From: Cladorhizidae sp. MBARI D1340-BT2
Taxonomy: Eukaryota > Porifera > Demospongiae > Poecilosclerida > Cladorhizidae
Length of the DNA stretch: 64,000 nucleotides
Direction of reading: 5' to 3'
Assembly: GCA_028752905.1 (NCBI GenBank)
Contig: JAQNBH010000009.1
Location: 24,288,370-24,352,369 of the forward strand
The position numbers and the translations under genes are program-made. The notes under the pieces were generated by a model. It searched no databases and had not been told where the DNA came from. It was given only the letters and a program-made list of their open reading frames with translations. Shown here in pieces: positions 50,501-62,500 of this stretch (position 1 is its first letter; every line of letters starts with the position of its first letter).

Positions 50501-53500
50501 ATTGTTTTCCACCTGTAAATTTTTTATCATCTGCCATTCAATATTAGAAAATGTGACACAAAACAGCGTGTGAGACTATTCTCAATGCATAATCCAATTA
50601 CACTCAGAGTCTAAGTGGCATGACTCAAGTCAATTTGGTGGTTACACCCCTGCAGTAGCTGTCTGCCAGGGCAGGTTTGATCGAGGAATAGGTGGCTCAG
50701 CTCTCTGGGATTGACACTTGATGCATTTGGGCAGCTCTTCACGAAATCTTCAACTTGGTTTGATAGTCCAGGCCACCATACTGACTGCTTGGCAAGCTGG
50801 CGGCACTTTGGAACCCTCTGGTGTCCTATGTGAAGTTGGCTGAGAACCTCTACCTGAAGTGCTGAAGGTATTATCAAATGGCCTGTCTAGTAACTCATTG
50901 TCAGGTGATAGTTTTTTAGCCACTGGGTAGAATCTTTTCACCTCGCCAAACAATTTGTTCGTAGGCCAGCCCTCCTGACAGTACTTTTTGACTTGTTCAC
51001 AATTTTTGTCCTTCAGCTGAGCTTCCTGAATTCTGTAGCTGGGACATTCTCCAGGGTAGGTAAACTGAATGTAAACATCCACTTCTTCTTGGAAAAGTTG
51101 ATCTGTGGGATTGCTGTTTGTATGGATTGAGGTTCTTGACAGTGCATCTGTGATGAGGTCCTTCCCAAGGATGTGGCTGATCAGGGAGCCTTTGTATACA
51201 GATGAGGAGGTTGTCCAGAAGTTTAGTACCAAGTAAGGGACTTATGGTTAGTCTGAATATGAAAGTAAATCCCAGTAACGTAGTCAGCTAGTCTTACACA
51301 CACCCAGGTCAGAGCCAGCGCTCTTTCTCGATTTGTGCATTCCTCTGTTCTGGGTGGAGATCCCCAGCTAACTGTTTCAGGTTTGACTACCAAGGGGTTA
51401 TCCCCTACTGCTCCAAGGAACGACTCGCCTTCTTCGTCTGAGCTAGGTACCTCATCTTGTCATACTCCCCTGACATTTGTGCAACCTGCACACTGCCCCA
51501 AAATGGCCTTTCTTCCTGCAGTTCCGACAAGTGATATCCCTAGCTGGGCACTTCTGTCGCTCATGGGAAGGTGGTTTGCCACACCAGGAATATCGTTTTC
51601 CACCCGCTGGACTTGAGGAAGTCATTGGTTGTCTGTGCCCCCTGTATTTGGGGTCCTGACCTGACACTTCCGATTGGGGTTGAGTTCCTGCCAGTCCTAG
51701 CCCCTACTGATTGCTGCTTCTGATGGCTTCAGTCTGGCATACTCCGTCGACTGCCTTGTCTAGGGTCAGGGCTGCATCTGAAGTCATTCAGAGAGAGTGG
51801 CACCTTGCAGGCCCACCACGATGCGATCACCCTAGTACCTGAACACCCTGGTGCCTGAACACACTAGTGCCTGAACACACCAGTGCCTGAATGCACTAGT
51901 GCCCGAACACACTAGTGCCTGAACACACTAGTGCCTGAACACACTAGTGCCTGAACACACTAGTGCCTGAATGCACTAGTGCCTGAACACACTAGTGCCT
52001 GAACACACTAGTGCCTGAATGCACTAGTGCCCGAACACACTAGTGCCTGAACACACCAGTGCCTGAACACACTAGTGACTGAATGCACTAGTGCCCGAAC
52101 ACACTAGTGCCTGAACACACTAGTGCCTGAACACACTAGTGCCTGAACACACTAGTGCCTGAACACACTAGTGCCTGAACACACTAGTGCCTGAACACAC
52201 TAGTGCCTGAATGCACTAGTGCCTGAATGCACTAGTGCCCGAACACACTAGTGCCTGAACACACCAGTGCCTGAACACACTAGTGTCCAAACACACTAGT
52301 GTCCAAACACACTAGTGACTGAATGCACTAGTGCCCGAACACACTAGTGCCTGAACACACTAGTGCCTGAACACACTACCTGAACACACTAGTGTCCAAA
52401 CACACTAGTGACTGAACACACTAGTGCCTGAATGCACTAGTGCCTGAACACACTACCTGAACACACTAGTGCCTGAACACACTAGTGCCTGAATGCACTA
52501 GTGCCTGAACACACTAGTGCCTGAATGCACTAGTGCCTGAATGCACTAGTGCCTGAACACACTACCTGAACACACTAGTGCCTGAATGCACTAGTGCCTG
52601 AACACACTAGTGCCTGAACACACTAGTGCACTTTGTGTGTCAAGATGCACATCTTACTCCACTGCAAAAGCCATATGTTGATCTCTACAAAGTTTTGGAG
52701 CCCGGCATTACAACTTTCAAGTAGGACATTGGGGGAAAACAAGTATTGATTGGCTGAACCCAGCACATCTCAACAGTACATGTAGTTCCTCTTTGACGTA
52801 GTCGTCCAGCTGATGGCCATCAGCCTGACAATGTCTCTACAAACAACACCAACCTTGGCACAGGTCGTACTGGGTCTGGACGCACAGTGGTATGATCACA
52901 AGAGGGTTTTTCCTCATGAAGGAACACCTTTGTCCCACATGATCTAATTTCCTATTCAAGTCAGTTCTGGGGAGTGGGTTTGGTTTAGATTTCCCGCCTC
53001 TTTTTATGTGTGTGTGAAGCTGACTTGATGATGATTAATAAAATGTCAATATTGTTCCATGTCTCTGGAGAGTATGTGCTTCGTAGAGGAAACTCTCAAG
53101 CACACATGATTTTAATAGGTAAAGGATCACTGGGTGATAGTGGTTTACATGTCTAGTCATGTTTCTTTTCTTCCTTGACAAGTTCATTTTAAACAAAAAC
53201 ATTTTTGTTCACGTACATATTCAGCATATAGGGTTGTAGTAGTACACAGACGTTATCAGAGTTAGTAGCATATTCAGGGTTGTAGTAGTACATAGACGCT
53301 ATCAGAGTTAGTGGCATATAGGTTTGTAGTAGTACACAGCCAAGCAGCATTCAGAGTTTGTAGCATATACAGGGTTGTAGTAGTACTACACACAGACGTT
53401 AATTAACAGCAGCCTTCAAAGGTTCAAGGAGCACACACTCGGAACTTAATCCAACTATGAAAAGTAGCTAAGGGGGGACAGTTGCATTTTAGGAGGGAGG

Positions 53501-56500
53501 ACTAGTCCATATATATATTATATATATATTTTTAACTTGTGGTCACCACTTTATACCTCCATAGATTCTGTAAATTTCATGGTACAGACTTGATATATAG
53601 CTCAAACGATAGGTCTCTCTGTGTGCTCTCTTTTGATACTAAAATATTTTTCATAGGTATAACTAGAGCCAAGTTTCTGGAGCTAAAGTGGAGGGAACCT
53701 CAAAACCTGAATGCCGCATAAATATCTCCAGATTGCCAAGTGCTAGAGAGTTAAAATTAGCACCTGTGGCTAGAGGAAGCCCTACTCTACGACCTTTTGA
53801 TTAGGCACTAAAACGTAAGTACGTGGTCAAACGCGTGGGTGGAAAAATGAATTTTATGGAATTTTAATGGGATTTATTCTACAACCGGGCGATTGACCAC
53901 GTACTTACATTTTAGTGCCTAATCAAAAAGGTCGTACAGTACTTCCTCTAGCCACTGGTGCTAATTTTAACTCTCTAGCACTTGGCAATCTGGAGATATT
54001 TATGCGGCATTCAGGTTTTGAGGTTCCCTCCACTTTAGCTCCAGTAGTTATACCTATAAAAAATGTTTTAAAAGAGAGCACACAGAGAGACCTATCTTTT
54101 GAGCTATATATTGCTGCACTCCATCCATAATTTGCAGCAGAATCAGTTCCTTGCAACTGCTGCTTGACCACCATAAGCTTCCATCTCTTATACCACAGAA
54201 GTCCTCTCAAAAGTGGCAGGCAAATTACTTGGGTCTCGATTTATTAATACTCATTACAGCAGTTCCAGTGGGACACTAGACGCTGCATTTGTGGCAAAAG
54301 TGGCAAAACAAGAAAAGTATGTGTCCTCACTAGGGCTCCATAATTTTGATTGTTAGCTCTACCTGTGTGATTTCTTTGGGCACTACAGCTATGGACATAG
54401 CCAGCCTATAGGATATCAGGGTTAGCAAACGGCTCAGCTCTCCACATAATGCCCCGACTTTCATTTGGCGCTCGTAATAATTAGACCTCTCACTTGTTGT
54501 GTTGCATCTGAAGTTCAGAGATGCGTAGCATGCCGTCATCCTCCTGCTCTCCCTTCTTTTGGAGTGTGCCCTCCACGTCCATGATCTCCTTTTGCAGGGT
54601 TTGGGCATCGGTGGCACTCATTGGCTGTACCTGAATTTGCTCCTCTAGCTCCACAATCTTAGTGCTCGATGAGTCAATCTGCATCTCTATAATAAGCATC
54701 ACATTAACCCCAGCACGAGAACCTCCTTTACATCAGCACACATTAACCCTTACCCAATATCCCCGTCCATACACAAATAATTAACCCGCTGCACAATAAC
54801 TCCATGTATACCCACATACATTACACCCTGAACAATCCTACCAGTATCAAACCATCCATGTTTAGTACAATATACTTGCTATATAGCTCTACAGCGAGAG
54901 CTCTAGCATCTACACTAATGAGAGGAGCTATAGCTATACGAGAGCCCTAGACTTTATATAATGAGAGGAGCTATAGCCATACAATGAGAGCCGTAGCATT
55001 TACATAATAATAAGACATTACAATTAGAGCAGGTCCCCTTAACGCTATCTAGTCTACCATCACACACCAGGAGAACAGCCCCTGCCATTGTATTCACAAA
55101 CACCAGTGTTATTATTATAACTAGCTTCCTTCACTCACCCACTTCACTAGCTCTGAGGTCAATGGCTGTTCTCTCCATCTCCACAGCCTCGATGGCCAGG
55201 AGCAGGTTGGTGTTCATGTGCTCTTCTAGCTCTTCTCTGAAATGCACAGCGACAAAGAGACAAGCTTTACTTTTACAGCTGGGCATGGTGGATGGGTGCT
55301 CCAAGTACGAAAGAAGCACATTATTCTAAATGATGTACACCCACCACTACCCATGCACACACTCTTTTGCACCAAGTTAGCTTAGCAAGCTCTAGCTATC
55401 CACGTCAACATTAGCTTAGCTTAGCAAGTCAACATTCGCTGTTTTTTCTTCGTTTAAAAAGTACTTGCCTTCACTCATCTATGCCATGAGCGGTGTGGCC
55501 TTGCACGTGCCATGAGCAGGTGTGGCCTTGCACGTGCCATGAGCAGGTGTGGCCTTGCACGTGCCATGAGCAGGTGTGGCCTTGCACATGCCATGAGCAG
55601 GTGTGGTCTTGCACATGCCATGAGCAGGTGTGGTCTTGCATCTTGCACATGCAGACGTCATTGTGCCAAGAATGGCAGTGAGCAGTTGATTTATTTTTCC
55701 GTCAGTGTTTCCAGCAGTGAAGCCTTGCCTGTTATTCTCCTGTCTGTGAAGGCAGTTAGGAGGATGTGATAATATGCAGTGCAACTAGCTAACCAGTTAC
55801 ATATAGAGAAAAGAACTTGCAGGTGGAAGTCTGGAGCGTCAACACATCCATAGCCAGATCAGCGAAACCACCACCAACTATAATGCTATGTATGTGGGCA
55901 TCTATTCCGATCTACACGTACTAACTTTTTTTGGCTACCATCAGTTAGCTTTGCTGGCTGGAAACTTACCGGTCTGCATATGAAGTCCAAATGTTTCTTG
56001 GCATCCATCACCAACAGATTGTCTTTAAGGGGGGCAGTTGCATTTTTTTAATTAAAAAACAACGACTTGTGGTTACCACTTTATTATAGTTCCATAGATT
56101 CTGCAAACTTCATGGTGTGGACCTGATATATAGCTCAAAAGATAGGTCTCTCTGTGTGCTCTCTTGATAATGAAATATTTTTCATGGGTATAATTATAGC
56201 CAAGTTACTGGAGCTACAAGTGGAGGGAACCTCAAAACCTGAATGCCTGATTTTGCAGCATAAATATCTCCAGATTGCGAAGTGCTAGACAGTGGAAATT
56301 AGCACCAGTGGCTAGAGGAAACCCTACTCTACACAACGAGTGTTTTCATTAGGCGTTAAAACATAAGTACATGGTCAAGCGCTGGTTGTAAAATGAATCC
56401 CGTTAAAATTCCATAAAATTCATTTTCCACCCCTGCACGCTTGACAATTGGGTACTTACGTTTTAACGCCTAATGAAAACACTCAATGCATAGAGTAGGA

Positions 56501-59500
56501 CTTCCTCTAGCCACTGGTACTAATTTCAACTCTCTAGCACTTGGCAATCTGGAGATATTTGATATTTATGTGGGCATTCAGGTTTTGAGGTTCCCTCCAC
56601 TTGTAGCTCCAGTAACTTGGCTATAATTATACCCATGAAAAATATTTTAGTATCAAAAGAGAGCACACAGAGAGACCTATCTTTTGAGCAATATATCAAG
56701 TCCACATGATGAAGTTGACAGAATCTATGGAGTTATAAAGTGGTAACCACAAGTTAAAAATAAAGTTATTATAATTTTTTTTTTTAAAGGATAGTCCTCT
56801 CCCTAAAACGCAACTGTCACCCCTTTTACTGCCAAGAGGGGTACAGGTGTACCCCAGACATATATAATAATGTCCCATGTGTTTAATACTATTTCTCTTT
56901 CATGTTTACGAAGTAATAAATTTTACATCTTTGACTACAATTTGTTTTTCTGTTGGACTTTTTTTCTCACTAGATTTCTCACTAGATATATTGAACTAAA
57001 GTCAAGTGGGGTACACCTGTACCCCTTTTAGCAGTCGATGGTAATTTTTTTCTTCTTTTCAAAATCATGTATTTCACTCAAACAACTATCTCTGGGCCTG
57101 AATTTATGTGCATTAGCCTCAATTTTTGTGTTGTTTCTGGTCATTTGGTTATTGTGGTTACACTTTGTGTAATCAATATTGATAATAGAGCAATGAATAT
57201 TGATACTAAGCCTCTAACTCTGCTGGTTCCTATAAAACTAGATATATTTATTGGTCATTTGTCTTCAATCTTTTTTCAATGATGAGTGTATATTATACTG
57301 CTGAGGAGGTAGCTGCCATCATTTTGGAGGAAGATAGTGACGAAGAAGTATGTGATACAGGAAGCCTTGGAGAAATCAGTGAAGAGGAAATTGATGCTGT
57401 GTAATATGAAGAAGAGGAGGAAGAAGAAGAGATTTGCATTGACTCTGATGAAGATGTTGATGAACATGATACTGCTGAAGTCACCTTCACTGGGAAAGAT
57501 GGAACAAAATGGCATAGTACTCCACCTCACCCTGCATCATTTCGGCAACATAATGTCATTCATGTCCGTCCTGGATTGACACAGTGGGTTGCTCACTATT
57601 AAGACCAACTGGACTTTTTCTTTGCACTTCTTCACCAACTATGATCAGGCATATTTGTGATTGCACTAACAAAAGGATTCCTGATGATATTCCAGAGGTA
57701 ACAGAAAATCAAATAATTGGCTACATGGGAATTTTGCTTATCCTTGGAGTTACAAAAAAGCGAAACGTAGATGTTGATGAAATATGGTCTCCTAACTCCA
57801 TGCACTATCAGGAATATGTAACTCTTGTTCTCACATGAAAACAGTTTCGAACCAATACCAGATACCTCACCTTTGATGATGTGGATACACGTACAGGGCA
57901 GGACTTGAAGTTTCATAAGATGCAACACATTTTCTCCCAGTTTCCAAACAACATTCGGATTGCTTTCGAACCACACAGTCATACATGCATTGACGAGACT
58001 CTGTATGCATTTCGAGGTAAATGCCTATTCCGACAATTTATGCACAGCAAACCAGCCAAGTATGGTATCAAGTACTTTTGCTTATGCGATGTGGAAACAT
58101 CTTACCTGTCTAATGTGCAGGTTTATTTGGGAAAAGACAGCGATCAAACACAACGAAATACAAACATTGGAATGAATGTTGTGCTTGACTTGGCAAAACC
58201 AATTGAAAAAACAAGTCGAGGAATTACAGTGGATAACTTTTTTACCTCAATTCCCCTGGCAGAAAACTTATGGGAGAAAAAGCTAACTCTAGTTGGAACA
58301 CTGAAACCGAACAAACGGGCAATTCCACCCCAATTCCTAAGCCGTGAAGTACATGAAAGTATGTTTTGTCCAGAAGGAAAAAACATTGGTTTATTAAGTG
58401 CCAAAGAAAAGTAAGGCAGTGATACTGCTATCCACACAGCACCACAGCAAAAACATCATTTTACAGGGAGGTGGGAAGATTGAAATGAAAAAACCTGAAA
58501 TTATCATGGCATATAATGCTACAAAAGGAGCTGTCGATACCTTTGACAAACTTATTGTTCAGTATTCTTGTAGACGAAACACCTGCAGATGGCCTATGAA
58601 TGTTTATTTTCCCCTTCTTGATGCTGTTTGATACAACACATTTGTGTTGTACAGAACCAAGAACCCTAATATCATGGAGAAAAACTGCAAGCGACAACAT
58701 CGGCTACACTTGGAGGCACTAGGAGAAGAACTCTGCAGAAGAGAAATTGAAGTCAGAATCCAAAAATGGGTTGATGGCAACTTTCATGGAATTTCACAAG
58801 CAATGAGGCAGCTTGCCCAAAAGCATGGCTTCTTGCCTTTGGAGAGTGCTGCACATCAACCAATTGTGATTCGAACTTATGGTAGATGTTACTTGTGCTC
58901 TAGGAAAAATGACAGAAAAAGTCGCAACCACTGTGGTCTGTGTACACGTTTTGTCTGCAAAGAACATTCTGTTAGTCATACAGTGTTTTGTGTTCCTTGC
59001 AAAGAAGGAATAGAAGGAATACAGTAAAGACTCAATTATCAATGATGAATTTTGCATCTTTCGTGATTTGATTTTCAATAATGTTAGCCATTATTAAAGG
59101 GGTTGGGACATGCCAAAGAATGTTGCTCCCAAATCCAAGTTTGTTGTACAGTTTGGTTCTGGTTCTCAAGATTTCCACACAAAAAACCCCCCTCTGTTCT
59201 GCATTTTGAAGGAAAAAAAGCCAATTAGGGTTTGGTCTTGTGTACCTAACTCTTTGCACGAGAAGAATGACCAGTTTGTAGTTGTTGTTGTTTGTTGTTG
59301 GCTGTTCATTTTTTTCTTTCTTTCATCAAAGGTTACAGCAAGTGTAGCCTTTCCTGCTTGCTCTGAAAGCAGCAGTCCTTGTGGTCGTGAGGCTATGATA
59401 ATCTGCAAAGACTGGTCAACTTGACCTCACAGTACAGTAATCGAGGCTGTTATCTTAACCTTCGCACTGTCTAAAGATTTTCCATATAACACCGACTGCC

Positions 59501-62500
59501 AAAGGGGTACACCAGCACCCCAGTGGATCTTTTACAAATATCACACAAAGAGGCCTATAAATCATAATTTATCATTTTTTATCCCTTCAACATAGAACCA
59601 GAACACACACACTGGTCTAGTCGAAGCTGGAAAGTGAAGAAAAGTAAATAGCGGACTGCACTTACATCTCTCTATCACATTGATCCACTTCAGTCTGAAG
59701 AACTGGAATCTACATAAGAAAATGGTCAGGGTAGGGAATGAGGGGTGATACATGTAAATGCTGCCCTAGTTAGGTCAACGCATGAGCCTGTTGGGACCAC
59801 AGGTGTCACTTGCATAAAATAATTCATTCTATGACAGTTGCTGGGGTAAGTCCAAGTACAGCTGCTAAAGACTTCCTCTGCAAATAGGGGACTACAATTA
59901 AAGGACCACGACTTAATGCACAAACAATATTCACTTGGCAAGTCCAATACTGGGTGTGGCCTCAACAAGCACACCGAGTCATTCTGAAGCTAAACTGCTT
60001 CTGAGTTGTGCAAACTAACAAGTCCATGGCTACAACCAGCAAGAAGCTATGAGCTACACCACTAGCTTCAAGCTGCTGGCTATTTCTTCTGCTGAAAAGA
60101 ATGGGCACTGAAGTGCAGAGAATCCTTCTGCTGCAGTTTCTTTGAGTCCAGTGATCTGCAGCTTAGCCTGCCTCAGTGCCACTGTGTCATGCAACAAGCT
60201 TAGCCTGCCTCAGTGCCACTGTGTCATGCAACAAGCTTAGCCTACCTCAGTGCCACTGTGTCATGCAACAAGCTTAGCCTGCCTCAGTGCCACTGTGTCA
60301 TGCAACAAGCTTAGCCTGCTTCAGTGCCACTGTGTCATGCAACAAGCTTAGCCTACCTCAGTGCCACTGTGTCATGCAACAAGCTTAGCCTGCTTCAGTG
60401 CCACTGTGTCATGCAACAACATTTCTATAGGATCTACCATATCATCAAGTAGTTTCTTGTGGTTTATTACTAGGTATATCCCATATCCTACCCTTGGTGT
60501 GCAAAATATCCACATCTGGTTAGTAAGGTACAAATCATACATGCGTGAGTCATCTGCTTGTCAAGTAAACATTACAGCATCGCTTTGTCAGGCCACTGCA
60601 TAGCCGGGCATATTGAAACATATGTTGATATGTTTTCACTGTATTTTTGGGTACAATAAATTCATTATTAAGCTCGGTTTGGGGCGAGACAGATTAATTA
60701 TCTTCAATCTCAAAGCTGACATAGGCTGGGCCTGCCTGCCGGCCTTGCCATGTACAAGCTCCTTGATTGGAGATAATCCGCATTCCACCCTACCTCGCCC
60801 AATAACTAATAAAATATTACCAGAAAGAGTACAGTCTGGGATTATGATAACAATTACAGTATTCGCCAACTGTGACGGAGCATGTCAACAAGCTCATGGA
60901 GAATACATCAACAAGGTTATGGAGAACACATCAACAAGGTTATGGAGAACAGACCAACAAGGTTATGGAGAACACATCAACAAGGTTATGGAGAACACAT
61001 CAACAAGGTTATGGAGAACAGACCAACAAGGTTATGGAGAACACATCAACAAGGTTATGGAGAACACATCAACAAGGTTATGGAGAACACATCAACAAGG
61101 TTATGGAGAACAGACCAACAAGGTTATGGAGAACAGATCAACAAGGTTATGGAGAACACATCAACAAGGTTATGGAGAACACATCAACAAGGTTATGGAG
61201 AACACATCAACAAGGTTATGGAGAACACATCAACAAGGTTATGGAGAACACATCAACAAGGTTATGGAGAACACATCAACAAGGTTATGGAGAACACATC
61301 AACAAGGTTATGGAGAACAGACCAACAAGGTTATGGAGAACAGATCAACAAGGTTATGGAGAACACATCAACAAGGTTATGGAGAACACATCAACAAGGT
61401 TATGGAGAACACATCAACAAGGTTATGGAGAACACATCAACAAGGTCATGGAGACAGATCAACAAGGTTATGGAGAACACATCAACAAGGTTATGGAGAA
61501 CAGACCAACAAGGTTATGGAGAATACATTGATCAACAAGGTTAGGAGAAAGACCAACAAGGGCATGGAGAACAGATCAACAAGGTCACGGAGAACAGACC
61601 AACAAGGTCAGTGAACAGATTGCATAACCAGTAGTATTCTTGTCAATGAATGCATCACCAAAAGTTAAAACTTAAAATGATAGCTATTTATTGTGAGAAA
61701 CCAAAGTTAAGCAATAGCATTCTGGGAATCTACTTCAGCCTTCACAGCCATATCTAGCCTCAAGTAAGAGAGTCCGCCTTCACAGCCATAGCTAGCCTTA
61801 TAAGAGAGTCAGCCTTCACAGCCATAGCTAGCCTCAAGTAAGAGAGTCCGCCTTCACAGCCATAGCTAGCCTCAAGTAAGAGAGTCAGCCTTCACGGCCA
61901 TAGCTAGCCTCAAGTAAGAGAGTCAGCCTTCACGGCCATAGCTAGCCCCAAGTAAGAGGTCAGCCTTCACAGCCATAGCTATCCTCAAGTAAGAGAGTCA
62001 GCCTTCACAGCCATAGCTAGCCTCAAGTAAGAGAGTCAGCCATAGCTAGCCTCAAGTAAGAGAAGAGTCATTTACTAGTAAGTTACATAGGGTGGAATCA
62101 GGTCCCAGCTTGTGCAGGGCTAGGAGGAGGGAGCAGCAACAATCAGTGGAGGGTGTGGCACTGGTGTCAATCATTGATATATTCATTATAGGATGCACAA
62201 CACCCCCCCCCCCCCCCCACCAACAACCATTTGTGGCGGACTCTAGCCTCTGGTTCCTGCAATTCTGTGGCTACCCGAGTTAGGTCTCAGCCTCCCACTG
62301 TACCTAGCTAGCTCACCTTGTTTAGCCCTACTACTTCTATATCCATCCATACCAGCTAAACTCGCCCTCCAACTGGCAAAGAGATAAGCACTGAAGGCAA
62401 GGTTATTGACCAGTAAGTAAGTCAAGTCAAATCTCTTAGCTCTCGTCTATAATTTTAATTGCTATTGCATTGGCCTGGTCAACAATCGCCCACATACAGG

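Larger units (their letters stand above)
47669..51667 (-). mobile_element. Ty3/gypsy-like retrotransposon fragment 2, split by hAT-2
   Basis: Read right to left. A gag zinc-knuckle region (51452-51667) has CPARDITCRNCRKKGHFGAV and C, a CCHC motif. At 50750-51232 is the end of RNase H (LGKDLITDALSRTS) and a linker, followed by the integrase HHCC region (LHIGHQRVPKCRQLAKQSVW, then WPG). The integrase core continues on the other side of the hAT insertion, at 47669-48208, with VDYYSRW in one frame and VVITNNG where the catalytic SDNG is expected, so the second Asp is lost. Most of the reverse transcriptase is missing. Inactive. Confidence 0.8.

Noticed and set aside
53539..54210. Short open frames on both strands with similar peptides (FIGITRAKFLEL, FFIGITTGAKVEG)
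   Set aside because: They are the two arms of a palindromic MITE read in opposite directions.
55479..55784. Repeat peptide KTTPAHGMC/KATPAHGTC on the minus strand
   Set aside because: It is a translation of the 27-bp minisatellite within an intron, with no splice-consistent link to the neighbouring exons.
60613..61614. Open frame of 333 codons on the plus strand
   Set aside because: Its first 90 residues show no similarity I recognise and the rest is the 23-bp repeat, open in every forward frame.
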